Shown here piece by piece: positions 7,219 to 16,541 of a stretch of DNA of 64,000 nt. Where the stretch lies: the NCBI RefSeq assembly GCF_001293685.1, contig NZ_BCAG01000003.1, forward strand, positions 496,001 through 560,000, in the 5' to 3' direction. The notes below the pieces were generated by a model. The model had not been told where the DNA came from and made no database searches. It worked only from the letters and a program-made list of their open reading frames with translations. The position numbers and the translations under genes were made by a program. Positions within the stretch are counted from its first letter, which is position 1. The number at the start of each line of letters is the position of its first letter. Origin of the DNA: Desulfatitalea tepidiphila. Its GTDB lineage: Bacteria; Desulfobacterota; Desulfobacteria; Desulfobacterales; Desulfosarcinaceae.

Positions 7219-9276
7219 TTATCGGCCTGCCGCACCCTCACGAAGGAGGACTTTTTCTTTTTTGTCTTTCAAATAGCAGATCAGACCACATTGCAGGCAG
7301 CGATCTGCCTCGTGCTTGGCCATCTCGGCCGTGAATCCCTTCTCCAATTCCTGGCCGAGCGCCGTTTGGGCCGGGCTGGCCAGCGGCATGATCTGACGCA
7401 CCTGGTGCGACACACCGGCCACGTGATCCACGTTCTGGACCAGGGTTTCCGGCGTCACCACGTTGTCGGAGACTTCCAGGGGCAGATGATACAGGCTGAG
7501 GTGAATCGATACCGCTGCCCGGCGGCCGGCTGCAATGGCCTTGATAGCCGCTTGAAAGTCGGTCAGGTTGTCACCCCTGGACATCAATCCGGTTTCATGG
7601 TGGAAGGCAGGCTGTTTGTATGGCGGCAGGGCCTCCCATGATGCGGCGGCCGGCGCTGCGCCTTCCCTGTCTTCCCCGGATGCCGTGACCGGCACGAAGA
7701 TCAGTTCGGGAATACGCCCGGATGCAAATACCAGGTGATCGACCTGCACGATGTCTGTGGCGCCACTGTCCAGATCGGTCAATTCAACCGCCTTGAGCGT
7801 ATGACCCTCCCCATAAAGGCGGCTGATGCCCTTGTCAACGGTGATGGCAATCTCTTCGGGATCGATGTCGCTCATGGCCGCTTCGCGTACCAGCAGGGTG
7901 ATGCGGCTGGCCCCCAATTGCTTGCATCGATCGATCAATGCCGGTGACAGGTTGGGGTTGCCCACAATCATAACGTGGCCAGTGAGCGCAATCCGGGGAT
8001 AATCGTCCCGGCCGGCCTTAGCGACATCGATGAGCAGATGGCATCCCGGGGCAGGGCTCACTTCGCCTTTACCATGGGTTCGGGCCAGCCGGCTGTCCCA
8101 TCCGCCGACCGCCAGAAAAACGGCCTGATATCCCTCGGCCAGCAGGTCGGTCACCGACACATCCCGGCCGAGCATCTTGCCGGTCTCGGTTTTGACGCCC
8201 ATCTGCTCGATGCCTTCGATGTCCCAATCCAATACGCTGTCCGGAAGACGGTATTTGGCAATGGCGGTTCTCAACAGCCCGCCCAGTTTGGGCTGGGCCT
8301 CGAAGACCGTAGTGGTGTGGCCCAGGCGGGTGGTGAAGAAGGCGGCCGACAACCCCTGCACACCTCCGCCGATCACGGCCACGCGACGGCCGGTTTCCGG
8401 TGCCTTGAAAGGTTGTACGTGGGTGCCCCGCGCCATTTCCTGGTCGGCGGCATAGCGTTTCAGGAAGTTGATGGCCACCGGTTCATCCACGTATTGGCGC
8501 CGGCAGTCGTTTTCACAGGGGCGCGGACAGATGCGGCCGATCACCGTGGGAAAGGGATTGCGCTCCTTGATGATCTGAACGGACCGATCGGTGTCGCCGT
8601 CGGCGATGGCTTTGATGTAGGCGCTGATGTTGATGCCGGCCGGACAGGCGCGTTGACAGGGGGTGGTGCACTCTTCGGTGGTGTACTCCCTGAGAATGCG
8701 CCGGGTGACCGATGATAGGGTAATGATATGCTTGGGGCAGGCGCGCTCACAAGTGCCGCAACCGGTGCAACGGCTTTCGTTGACGATGGGCAGCCCCTTG
8801 GGGCCCATGACGATGGCGTTGAACGGGCAGACCCGTGCGCAGGTGCCGAGACCGAGACATCCGATGGTGCAGACTTTCATGCCGCCATTGAGCAGGGCCG
8901 CGGCACGGCAATCGTTCAAGCCGTCGTAAACGTATTTGGTGTCCGCGTCGGCGACGCCGTAGGTGCAGCCGGGCAGGGCGATATCCGGCTCCTTCGCCTC
9001 TACGCTCACGCCCAGAATCGCGGCGATGGCCTGGGCGGTTTCCGGACCGGCAGCTACGCACGAGTTGGGTGCCGATTTGCCGGCCACGATCGCCTCGGCG
9101 TTGGCCGTACAACCCGGGTAGCCGCATCCACCACAGTTCGCACCGGGCAACGCGGCCTCGACCTCTAATATTTTAGGGTCCACGTAAACATAGAAGATCT
9201 TCGAAGCTATGGCCAGGCCGATGCCCACCACCAGCCCCAAACCGCCCATCAGCACGATCGCTATTCCCATTCCCAT
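7219..9276 (-). CDS. RnfB-GltD fusion: membrane-anchored iron-sulfur flavoprotein
   Basis: This 685-residue protein joins two known modules. The first is RnfB-like: a transmembrane helix (residues about 3-25), the Rnf/Nqr cluster motif CGGCGYPGC (48-56), and two ferredoxin-type clusters (136-150, CTIGCLGLGTCARVC; 170-180, CTGCGTCERAC). The second is a GltD/NfnB-like NAD(P)H-dependent flavoprotein: its Fe-S region (203-258), the FAD motif VAVIGGGVQG near 299, a degenerate second dinucleotide site (GNPNLS near 440), and a final CLQCGLIC. The start has AGAGGAG upstream. It follows the NuoF-like gene by 14 bases and probably forms a complex with NuoF/NuoE-like subunits, related in plan to Sporomusa-type Stn transhydrogenase. 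Direction of electron flow is inference. Confidence 0.88.
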   Translation of the reverse strand: MGMGIAIVLMGGLGLVVGIGLAIASKIFYVYVDPKILEVEAALPGANCGGCGYPGCTANAEAIVAGKSAPNSCVAAGPETAQAIAAILGVSVEAKEPDIALPGCTYGVADADTKYVYDGLNDCRAAALLNGGMKVCTIGCLGLGTCARVCPFNAIVMGPKGLPIVNESRCTGCGTCERACPKHIITLSSVTRRILREYTTEECTTPCQRACPAGINISAYIKAIADGDTDRSVQIIKERNPFPTVIGRICPRPCENDCRRQYVDEPVAINFLKRYAADQEMARGTHVQPFKAPETGRRVAVIGGGVQGLSAAFFTTRLGHTTTVFEAQPKLGGLLRTAIAKYRLPDSVLDWDIEGIEQMGVKTETGKMLGRDVSVTDLLAEGYQAVFLAVGGWDSRLARTHGKGEVSPAPGCHLLIDVAKAGRDDYPRIALTGHVMIVGNPNLSPALIDRCKQLGASRITLLVREAAMSDIDPEEIAITVDKGISRLYGEGHTLKAVELTDLDSGATDIVQVDHLVFASGRIPELIFVPVTASGEDREGAAPAAASWEALPPYKQPAFHHETGLMSRGDNLTDFQAAIKAIAAGRRAAVSIHLSLYHLPLEVSDNVVTPETLVQNVDHVAGVSHQVRQIMPLASPAQTALGQELEKGFTAEMAKHEADRCLQCGLICYLKDKKEKVLLREGAAGR

Positions 9277-9290
9277 CGGACTCTTCTCCT

Positions 9291-11138
9291 CTACATGATG
9301 GCGCCAAACTTACATTTATCATAGCAGGTCAGGCACTTGATACATTTTTCTTTGTCGATGCGAGCGACCTGCTTTTTCTCCCAAACGATGGCTTCAACAG
9401 GGCAGGAGCGGGCACACAGGCCACAGCGGGTGCACAGTTCGGGATCGATTTCGAATTTGAGCAAAGCGACGCATCGCTTGGCCGGACAGCGGCGCTCATA
9501 AATGTGGGCCTCGTATTCGTCGCGGAAATATCGCAAGGTGGAGAGGACCGGATTGGGGCCGGTCTGGCCCAATCCGCACAAGGCGGTTTCACGGATGACC
9601 CCGCAAAGCTCCTCCATGGTGTCGATATCTTCGGGCTCACCCCTCCCCTCGGTGATCTTTTTCAGCAATTCGAGCAGTCGGCGTGTCCCTTCCCGGCAGG
9701 GGGTGCATTTGCCGCAGGATTCTTCCTGGATAAATTCCATGAAAAAGCGCGCCATATCGACCATGCAGGTTTTTTCGTCCATGACGATGACGCCGCCGGA
9801 TCCCATGATGGCGCCGACCTTGGCGATCTCCTCGTAGTCCACCGGCGTATCGAGAAGATTCGCAGGGATACAGCCGCCGGAAGGGCCGCCGAGTTGTACG
9901 GCCTTGAATTTACGATTCTTGGGGATACCGCCGCCGATATCGAAAATCAGTTTGCGCAGGGTGGTGCCCATGGGAACTTCCACCAGGCCGATGTTGTTGA
10001 CATCTCCGGACAGGGCAAAAACCTTTGTTCCCTTGCTCCTTTCGGTCCCCACCGACGCGTACCAGTCTCCCCCCTTCAGAATGATCTGGGGGATGTTGCA
10101 GAGGGTCTCTACGTTGTTGAGGATCGTGGGCTTTTCCCAGAGGCCCTTGTGAGCCGGGAACGGCGGTCGCGGCCGCGGCATGCCGCGACGTCCCTCGATG
10201 GAACGCATCAAGGCCGTCTCCTCACCGCAGACGAAAGCCCCGGCGCCCTGGTAAATGTCGATGTCGAAGTCGAACCCGGCGCCCAGGATGTCTTCGCCCA
10301 GCAACCCCCGCTCTTTGGCCTGGGAGATGGCGATCTGCAGCCGCTTGATGGCCAGCGGATATTCGGTGCGCGCGTAGATATACCCCTTATGGGCGTTGAT
10401 CGCCTTGGCGGCGATGATCATGCCTTCCAGTACCGAGTGGGGATCGGCCTCCAGGATGCTGCGATCCATGAATGCACCCGGGTCCCCTTCGTCGGCATTG
10501 CACAGAACGTATTTGATCTCACCCGGACTCTTGCGGGCGAAGTCCCATTTGAGTCCAGTGGGAAAACCGGCGCCCCCGCGGCCGCGCATGCCGGACCGTT
10601 TGACCTCCTCGACGATATCCTCGGGTGTCATCTCCTTCAGCGCACGCGCCGCTCCCAGGTAACCGTCCCGGGCGATGTAGTCGACGATGGATTCGGGATC
10701 GATCAGCCCTTTGTTGCGCAATGCCCGGGGCATCTGATGGGCGAAAAAGGGAATTTCGGTCTGGGCCTCGATGTGCTTTTTGGTGGTCGGGTCCTTATAA
10801 AGCAGCTTTTCCACCGGCTTCCCGCCGATGAGGTGTTCCTGAATGATGGTGGGGATGTCCTCGGCGGCGATTTTCTGGTAGAAGATGTCGCCCGGGTGAA
10901 CCACCATGATGGGGCCCATGGCGCAGAATCCATTGCATCCGGTCTCTACGACCTCGACCTTGTCCTGAAGTTGCTTGGCGGCCAGTTCGTCGAGCAATGC
11001 CTCTTTGACCTTAATGCTGCCGGTGGCGTGGCATCCCGTGCCGCCGCAAATCAGCAGGTAGGTTTTATCCGAGAAGGCCATCCGGTCTGCATGTGCGGCT
11101 TTGATCGATTGAAGATCGTCCAAGGTGAATTTCGGCAT
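9291..11138 (-). CDS. NuoF/HydB-like NADH-binding FMN iron-sulfur subunit
   Basis: This 615-residue protein has the layout of HydB of bifurcating hydrogenases: an N-terminal thioredoxin-like [2Fe-2S] domain (LICGGTGCHATG), the NADH/FMN domain with GRGGAGFPTGLKW and ADEGDPGAFMDRS, the [4Fe-4S] motif SCGKCTPCREGTRRL, and a C-terminal two-cluster ferredoxin (CTRCGLCARSC, CIKCLTCYDKC). It should oxidise NADH or reduce NAD+ and pass electrons to partner clusters. No HydA hydrogenase is nearby; the third subunit is instead the RnfB-GltD fusion. The start at 11138 has AAGGAA upstream; a longer frame to 11210 would overlap the DRTGG gene. Confidence 0.92.
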   Translation of the reverse strand: MPKFTLDDLQSIKAAHADRMAFSDKTYLLICGGTGCHATGSIKVKEALLDELAAKQLQDKVEVVETGCNGFCAMGPIMVVHPGDIFYQKIAAEDIPTIIQEHLIGGKPVEKLLYKDPTTKKHIEAQTEIPFFAHQMPRALRNKGLIDPESIVDYIARDGYLGAARALKEMTPEDIVEEVKRSGMRGRGGAGFPTGLKWDFARKSPGEIKYVLCNADEGDPGAFMDRSILEADPHSVLEGMIIAAKAINAHKGYIYARTEYPLAIKRLQIAISQAKERGLLGEDILGAGFDFDIDIYQGAGAFVCGEETALMRSIEGRRGMPRPRPPFPAHKGLWEKPTILNNVETLCNIPQIILKGGDWYASVGTERSKGTKVFALSGDVNNIGLVEVPMGTTLRKLIFDIGGGIPKNRKFKAVQLGGPSGGCIPANLLDTPVDYEEIAKVGAIMGSGGVIVMDEKTCMVDMARFFMEFIQEESCGKCTPCREGTRRLLELLKKITEGRGEPEDIDTMEELCGVIRETALCGLGQTGPNPVLSTLRYFRDEYEAHIYERRCPAKRCVALLKFEIDPELCTRCGLCARSCPVEAIVWEKKQVARIDKEKCIKCLTCYDKCKFGAIM

Positions 11139-11178
11139 GACGTTTTTCCTTCGGCTTAACGATCGATAGTGTGATCCG

Positions 11179-11532
11179 TTACCACGATCCGTCCAATCCT
11201 CTGATGCCATTTATATAAAGTCGGCCACAGGCCACGAACAGGGAGTAGTCGGTCAACATCAGGGGGATGTTGTACGTGCGGGCCAGATCGATGACTTCCT
11301 GGGCGGGCTTTTTTTTGCGCACGATGACGACGGCACAGACCTGAGCGATTCGGGCGGTCTGGATGACCTGGGGCGTGGTGACGCCTGTGAGCAGGACACA
11401 ATCCTTGGCTGCCGCCGCTAGCACATCATCCATCAGATCCGCCGCGCCGCCGCCCATGATGACGCGATCCATCTGGTCCTCACCGACCAGGATCCTGGCT
11501 TTGAGAATGTCTTGAAGTTCGCTGATTTTCAT
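11179..11532 (-). CDS. DRTGG-domain protein
   Basis: This is a 117-residue small protein. The segment VIMGGGAADLMDDVL with CVLLTGVTTPQVIQTA and IPLMLTDYSLF matches DRTGG-domain proteins that sit in HydABC and related NuoEF-type operons of anaerobes. Its biochemical role is unknown; assembly or regulation of the flavin complex is possible. It is placed between the NuoE-like and NuoF-like genes (46 and 40 bases away), which supports a function with that complex. A GGGGCG lies about 10 bases upstream of the ATG. Confidence 0.8.
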   Translation of the reverse strand: MKISELQDILKARILVGEDQMDRVIMGGGAADLMDDVLAAAAKDCVLLTGVTTPQVIQTARIAQVCAVVIVRKKKPAQEVIDLARTYNIPLMLTDYSLFVACGRLYINGIRGLDGSW

Positions 11533-11578
11533 ATATGCGCCCCTATGAACGAATCCTTTTTTGAATGTCTTGCGGGGG

Positions 11579-12073
11579 TTATTGGTATTTTTCGAGAATA
11601 TCGATGACTTTATCCGAGCTTATAGCGCCGTGGGTGTCGTGGTCCACCACCATGACCGGTGCCAGGCCACATGCGCCCAGGCAACGCACCCCCTGCAGCG
11701 AGAACCGCCGATCCTCGGTCGTCCCACCCTCCTTGACCTTGTAGTGGTTTTCGACGCGGGTCAGGACCTCTTTTATGCCCTTCACATAGCAGGCCGTTCC
11801 CAGGCACAGCTTGATGGTGTGACGGCCCTTGGGCGTCATGGAAAAGAGGGCATAAAACGACGCCACGCCATAGACTTCGCTGCTGGGCAGGTTCATCCCC
11901 CGGCCGATATAGTCGAGCAGTTCAACGGGTAAATACCCCACGATATCCTGACATTCCCGGAGCACCGTGATGATCGAGCCGGGAACGGATCGATGGATTT
12001 GGATCGATCGGTCGAGTTGGGGCCACATCTCTTCTGTCACGTCGGGGTGATCAGGGTGTCCGAGCGCGTTCAT
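11579..12073 (-). CDS. NuoE/HydC-like [2Fe-2S] subunit
   Basis: This 164-residue thioredoxin-fold protein binds a [2Fe-2S] cluster with four cysteines seen in CLGTACYVKG and CLGACGLAP. The helical N-terminal part (SIITVLRECQDIVGYLP) is typical of the 24-kDa subunit of complex I and of HydC. GAGGAG lies eight bases before the ATG. It is the first gene of the minus-strand run, followed by the DRTGG and NuoF-like genes. With NuoF it should form the NAD(H)-reactive half of the complex. Confidence 0.92.
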   Translation of the reverse strand: MNALGHPDHPDVTEEMWPQLDRSIQIHRSVPGSIITVLRECQDIVGYLPVELLDYIGRGMNLPSSEVYGVASFYALFSMTPKGRHTIKLCLGTACYVKGIKEVLTRVENHYKVKEGGTTEDRRFSLQGVRCLGACGLAPVMVVDHDTHGAISSDKVIDILEKYQ

Positions 12074-12306
12074 ACTTTTCTCCTCAGTGGATATGCCTTG
12101 CAGGAACCAGGCTTCGGAATCGGTGACGGTACACTGAAATAGCCGCCATAGGGAAATCTTTTTTCAGACCGGCAACATTTCATAAACCTTGGAAAAAGTC
12201 AATTAGACCAGGGACAAAAAGATCGATTAAAACGCCGGCGGCCAGGTGTTTATTTCGTCATGGGTGCACGGGTCGCCGGTGCGGCACGGCAACGTTTCGC
12301 CAGCAG

Positions 12307-12599
12307 CTCTGACTGAGCTTGATTCACCCTGACGGGCGTGCTTCCCATAAGTTTTTTGGAAAAAAATTCGCATAGCAACGGAGACGGCAGACGTGGTGGG
12401 GCAGGTGGCCAGGGCCACATACGCCTGCGGTCAATAGTGCCGGTTGAATGCAAACGGCGGACGAGCGGCCCAGACTGTTTGAGCGCAGCGAGTTTCTGGG
12501 CCGCCCGCCGTGCATGTTACCGGCACTTGACCGCTTGGCGTGTGGCATCGGTCACATGTCCCATCCACGACGGGTTTAATGAATAGCATCGGGTTAGAA
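12307..12599 (-). repeat. Interspersed ~294-bp MITE-like element, copy A
   Basis: This is the first of six copies of one intergenic element (others at 21.5, 27.2, 33.0, 36.6 and 53.6 kb). It is in reverse orientation relative to copies C, D and F. The right end GGGTTAGAA and the left end CTCTGACTGAG are degenerate forms of the terminal inverted repeat TTCTAACTGAA. The core has the shared hairpin arms around CTGTTTGAGCGCAGCGAG. The element lies between the divergent NuoE-like operon and the phosphorylase operon. Confidence 0.85.
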
Positions 12600-12622
12600 T
12601 CGCCGCCGTTTCGCACACCGGG

Positions 12623-12651
12623 TTGACGTTCGGCGGTCGCTGGCATATACA
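12623..12651 (+). promoter_or_regulatory. Promoter of the nucleoside salvage operon
   Basis: TTGACG (12623-12628) and TATACA (12646-12651) are separated by exactly 17 bases. It lies just outside repeat copy A, about 135 bases before the phosphorylase start. No operator was recognised in the leader. Confidence 0.6.
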
Positions 12652-12787
12652 ACATCTTCGCCGCAGGGGTAGCGGTTGTACACCACACGATAAGTCGCAT
12701 ACAGACGATGGCAGGCGGTGTTTCAGGCGCTGCCGAAAACCGACACCCGGGACGTTCGCCGGGTTTACCCGGGTATCCAAAGAAAAG

Positions 12788-13648
12788 ATGAATACAACAG
12801 CACCATACGGTTTGAAAGAGGTCAACGAGGCCGTCGCAGCCTTAAGGGGGCGAATGGTTTCAGCGCCTTTGACCGCCATTCTAGCCGGTACCGGTCTGGG
12901 CGATATGGTCGACGCCTGCGAGGTGAACGCGCGCATCGCGTATGGAGAGATTCCCCATTTTCCTGCCTCGACGGTGGAATCCCATGCCGGCTACCTAGTT
13001 TTCGGTGCACTGAACGGGCAGCCGGTGGCCATTCTTCAGGGGAGATGTCACCTTTACGAGGGATATGGACCACGGACCGTCACCTTCCCCATCCGGGTGT
13101 TGCACTCCCTTGGCGTTAAAAACTTAGTGATTACAAATGCTTCCGGTGGACTGAACCCTGAATTCGCCGCAGGCGACATCATGGTCATCGCCGACCATAT
13201 CAATCTGACCGGCGAAAACCCTCTGGTCGGGCCGAATGAAGAGGCGTGGGGCGGGCGATTTCCTGACATGACGGCCGCCTATGACCCCGCCTTGCGCCAA
13301 TGGGCCCTGGAAGAGAGGGATCGGAAAGCCGGCCGATTGCGGGAAGGCGTCTATGTCGGTTTAAAGGGGCCTTCGCTCGAAACCCCCGCGGAGATGCGTT
13401 TCCTCAGAACGATCGGCGCCGACGCCGTCGGTTTTTCCACGGTCATGGAGTGTATCGCAGCCGTGCACGGCGGCATGCGCGTGCTGGGGCTTTCCACTAT
13501 CACCAACACCTGCCGACCCGACGAACCGGCGCCCGCCCAACTGGAAGAGATCATTGCCGTGGCGCGGGATGCGGCCCCGCGACTGGCGGCCATCATCGCC
13601 GCTGTGATCGGCCGACTTTCCGAAGCCGATCCCGACGCCGGTCGATAG
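12788..13648 (+). CDS. Purine nucleoside phosphorylase family; probably 6-oxopurine (inosine/methylthioinosine) specific
   Basis: This 286-residue trimeric-type PNP/MTAP family enzyme cleaves a purine nucleoside with phosphate. Seen are ILAGTGLG, the phosphate-binding RCHLYEGY, ITNASGGL, and GPSLETPAEM with ITNTC. The Glu in LETPAE and the Asn in ITN correspond to the residues that recognise 6-oxopurines in PNP; MTA phosphorylases have Ser and Asp there. It therefore should act on inosine, guanosine or methylthioinosine rather than MTA. Adjacent MTA/SAH deaminases and MtnA make methylthioinosine a likely physiological substrate (inference). The start at 12788 is chosen by family length; the ribosome-binding site is weak. 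Confidence 0.85.
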   Translation: MNTTAPYGLKEVNEAVAALRGRMVSAPLTAILAGTGLGDMVDACEVNARIAYGEIPHFPASTVESHAGYLVFGALNGQPVAILQGRCHLYEGYGPRTVTFPIRVLHSLGVKNLVITNASGGLNPEFAAGDIMVIADHINLTGENPLVGPNEEAWGGRFPDMTAAYDPALRQWALEERDRKAGRLREGVYVGLKGPSLETPAEMRFLRTIGADAVGFSTVMECIAAVHGGMRVLGLSTITNTCRPDEPAPAQLEEIIAVARDAAPRLAAIIAAVIGRLSEADPDAGR

Positions 13649-13659
13649 AGGATGGTGGA

Positions 13660-14991
13660 ATGCATCGGGACGACAACCCCCTGAAGCCTGACCTGGATCT
13701 GCTGATCTATAACGGAACGGTGATCTGCATGGATGCGGGCGACACGCGCATCGAAGCAGGTGCCGTGGCTGTGACCGGGGATACCATCACGGCGGTCGGA
13801 CCGCGCGGCGCGTTCGATCCCGGCGGGGCCAAACGATGCATCGATGCCCGGGGCGGTTTGATTCTGCCGGGATTGATCAACACCCATACCCATGCCGCCA
13901 TGGCGCTTTTCAGGGGACTGGCCGATGACCTGCCCCTGATGACCTGGCTCAACGACCATATTTTCCCGGCCGAAGCGAGACTGACCCGGGAAATGGTCGG
14001 GATCGGCACCCGGCTGGCTTGTGCCGAGATGATCCGGTCGGGCACCACCTGTTTTTGCGACATGTACCTGTACGAGGAGGCCGTGGCCGAGGCGGCGCGC
14101 GCATGCGGGATGCGGGCGGTGGTCGGCGAGGTGCTCTATGACTTTCCCTCGCCGAACTACGGCCCCATCGAAAAAGGCTTCGAATATACGGTCCGTATGT
14201 TCGAACGCTGGGCCGGGGACCCGCTGATCCGCATCGCCGTCGAGCCCCATTCGCCTTATCTCTGTGCCCCGGCCCTGCTCGAGCAGGCCGACCGCCTGGC
14301 GCGGGATCACCATGCGCCGCTGGTGATCCATCTGTCCGAGACCCGCCACGAAGTGGATCAGATCAAGGCCGCCTATGGGACCACACCGGTGGCGCACCTC
14401 GATCGTTTAGGCCTGTTGGGTCCCCATGTGGTGGCGTGTCATGCCGTGGTCCTGACGCCGGAGGACATCGACTTGCTCACCCGACATGATGTGAAGGTAT
14501 CGCATAACCCGGAGAGCAACATGAAGCTGGCCTCCGGTATCGCGCCGGTGCCCGAGCTCCTCGCGGCCGGGGTGTGCGTGGGGCTGGGGACCGACGGCTG
14601 CGCCAGCAACAACACCCTGGATCTCTTCACGGAAATGGATATGGCCGCCAAGCTGCAAAAGGTTCGGCGGTTGGACCCCGCCGTGATGGACGCCGCCACC
14701 GTGCTGCGCATGGCCACCACCGATGCGGCCAGGGTGCTTGGGTTGGGACGGTTGATCGGCAGCCTCGAGGTGGGCAAGAAGGCCGATCTGATCGTAGTGG
14801 ATACGGCCAAACCCCATTTGACCCCCATGTATGACCCGGTTTCCCACCTGGTCTACGCCGTGCGGGGGAGCGATGTGCGTCACAGCGTGATCGACGGGAG
14901 GGTCGTGATGGAAGAAAGGGCGCTCCAGACCATCGAAGAGGCCGGGCTGCTGGCAGACGTCAGGCAACAGGCCGCCGTCATCGCGCGGTGA
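13660..14991 (+). CDS. mtaD: MTA/SAH deaminase (ATZ/TRZ amidohydrolase), first paralogue
   Basis: This 443-residue metal-dependent amidohydrolase probably deaminates 5'-methylthioadenosine and S-adenosylhomocysteine to the inosine forms. Metal and catalytic motifs are HTHAAMALFRGLADD, the Glu/His region VEPHSPYLC, IHLSETRHEV, CHAVVL and GLGTDGCASNN. GAGGATGGTGGA precedes the ATG. It follows the phosphorylase gene by 11 bases, so the product of this enzyme is likely the substrate of the phosphorylase. Other substrates of the ATZ/TRZ family cannot be ruled out. Confidence 0.85.
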   Translation: MHRDDNPLKPDLDLLIYNGTVICMDAGDTRIEAGAVAVTGDTITAVGPRGAFDPGGAKRCIDARGGLILPGLINTHTHAAMALFRGLADDLPLMTWLNDHIFPAEARLTREMVGIGTRLACAEMIRSGTTCFCDMYLYEEAVAEAARACGMRAVVGEVLYDFPSPNYGPIEKGFEYTVRMFERWAGDPLIRIAVEPHSPYLCAPALLEQADRLARDHHAPLVIHLSETRHEVDQIKAAYGTTPVAHLDRLGLLGPHVVACHAVVLTPEDIDLLTRHDVKVSHNPESNMKLASGIAPVPELLAAGVCVGLGTDGCASNNTLDLFTEMDMAAKLQKVRRLDPAVMDAATVLRMATTDAARVLGLGRLIGSLEVGKKADLIVVDTAKPHLTPMYDPVSHLVYAVRGSDVRHSVIDGRVVMEERALQTIEEAGLLADVRQQAAVIAR

Positions 14992-15042
14992 CCTGCCGCG
15001 AACCATACTCGATGCGTCCCTGTTTGTTGCCCGCGAAAAAAA

Positions 15043-15195
15043 TGATGGTCCTGTAAAAAGTCGCTGTCAGACGGCGCCGTAAGAAGTTCAAGATCAAGGT
15101 GCGCGAAATTCCGTGTCCTGAGGCGTACTTGTCGTACGCCGCAAGGGCGACGGGATGAGCGCAACGCAGATATTGGGCTTTTTACGGTGACGTCA
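15043..15195 (+). repeat. Second interspersed repeat family (~152 bp), copy 1
   Basis: This 153-bp element has a near-identical copy at 30729-30880. Ends are imperfect inverted repeats: TGATGG..TGTAAAAAG on the left and CTTTTTACGGTGACGTCA on the right. The core holds GGCGTAC-TTGTC-GTACGCC, a 7-base-stem hairpin, in both copies. It fills the gap between the two deaminase paralogues. A short open frame inside the element is shared by both copies but has no coding features. Confidence 0.85.
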
Positions 15196-15218
15196 AATAT
15201 GAACCGGAATCGAATAGA

Positions 15219-16541
15219 GTGAGATACGACACGATCCTATATAATGGTACCGTCATCACCGTGGATGCGGCCTTTGACGTCTACCAGCGCGGCGCAGTAG
15301 CCATCGCGGACGGCCGGATCCGGAAGGTGTGGCAGCCCCAGGCGGGCGAGCCGCTCCCATCGGCCGGCGAGACGATCGATGCCTGCGGCGGCATCGTAAT
15401 GCCCGGCCTCGTCAACCTGCACACCCATCTGCCCATGTCCCTGTTCCGCGGGCTGGCCGATGATCTGCCGCTCCAGCAGTGGCTCAACGACTACATTTTC
15501 CCGGCCGAAGCCGGCCACATCGATCCGGTCTCGGTCCGGTTGGGCGCACGGCTCTCCTGCGCCGAGATGCTGCTGGGCGGAACGACGACCTGCTGCGACG
15601 GCTACTTTCTCGCCGATGACGTCGCCGCGTCCGTGGCCGCCATGGGGATGCGGGCCGTGGTCGGGCAGGGTGTCATCGATTTTCCGGCACCCGGCGTTCC
15701 CGATCCGTCGCGCAACATCGACGTGGCCAGGGATTTCGCTCGAAAGTGGTCCGGCCGATCGGAATTGGTGCAGCCGGCCATCTTTTGCCACGCCCCGTAT
15801 ACCTGTTCGGACCAGACCCTGATCAAAGCCAAGGAGACGGCCGAGTCGCTGGGGGTGCTCTTTCAGATCCATGCCGCCGAAACCCGCAGTGAATTGGATC
15901 AGATGCAGGCATCCCGGGGCTGCAGCGTGGTGTCCCATCTCCACGGCCTGGGCATTTTGAATGCCAGGACCCTACTGGTCCATGCCATCTGGGTGGCTGC
16001 GCGTGACATCGAACTGATCGCGGCCTGCGGGGCACCCATCGCCCATTGCCCGGAAAGCAACATGAAATTGGGGTCGGGCGTGGCGCCGGTTCCCGATTTC
16101 CTCGAGGCCGGCATCACCGTGGGCATCGGCACCGACGGGTGCGCCAGCAACAATGACCTGGACCTGTGGGGAGAGATGGATACCCTGGCCAAGCTGCACA
16201 AGGTGCAGCGGCTCGATCCCACGGTCATGGACGCGGCCACGGTGGTGCGCATGGCCACCATGGGTGGGGCCGCAGCGCTGGGCCTGGCCGATGACATCGG
16301 CTCCATCGAGCCCGGAAAACAGGCGGACCTTATCGTCATCGACGTCGATCAGCCGCATCTCGCCCCCATCTATCATCCGGCCTCGCACCTGGTGTATGCG
16401 GTTCGGGCGGGCGACGTGCGCCACGTGATGGTCGGCGGGAAGTGGGCGGTCCGGGAGCGGCGCTTGGCTGGCTTCGATCTGGACGGGCTGCTGGCGGAAG
16501 GGGTCCGATTTGCGGAAAAGGTAAAAAATATTAAAGTATGA
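15219..16541 (+). CDS. MTA/SAH deaminase (ATZ/TRZ amidohydrolase), second paralogue
   Basis: This 440-residue enzyme is parallel to the preceding deaminase throughout: HTHLPMSLFRGLADDLPL, CHAPYTCSD, IHAAETRSEL, HCPESNMKLGSGVAPVPDF and GIGTDGCASNN. Like it, it should remove the 6-amino group of an adenosine derivative; the two may split MTA and SAH, or adenosine, between them. The start is a GTG at 15219 (product begins MRYDTILYNG), with only a weak ribosome-binding site. The upstream ATG at 15199 is out of frame and closes after seven codons. The 3' end runs into the 8-bp tandem repeat. Confidence 0.85.
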   Translation: MRYDTILYNGTVITVDAAFDVYQRGAVAIADGRIRKVWQPQAGEPLPSAGETIDACGGIVMPGLVNLHTHLPMSLFRGLADDLPLQQWLNDYIFPAEAGHIDPVSVRLGARLSCAEMLLGGTTTCCDGYFLADDVAASVAAMGMRAVVGQGVIDFPAPGVPDPSRNIDVARDFARKWSGRSELVQPAIFCHAPYTCSDQTLIKAKETAESLGVLFQIHAAETRSELDQMQASRGCSVVSHLHGLGILNARTLLVHAIWVAARDIELIAACGAPIAHCPESNMKLGSGVAPVPDFLEAGITVGIGTDGCASNNDLDLWGEMDTLAKLHKVQRLDPTVMDAATVVRMATMGGAAALGLADDIGSIEPGKQADLIVIDVDQPHLAPIYHPASHLVYAVRAGDVRHVMVGGKWAVRERRLAGFDLDGLLAEGVRFAEKVKNIKV

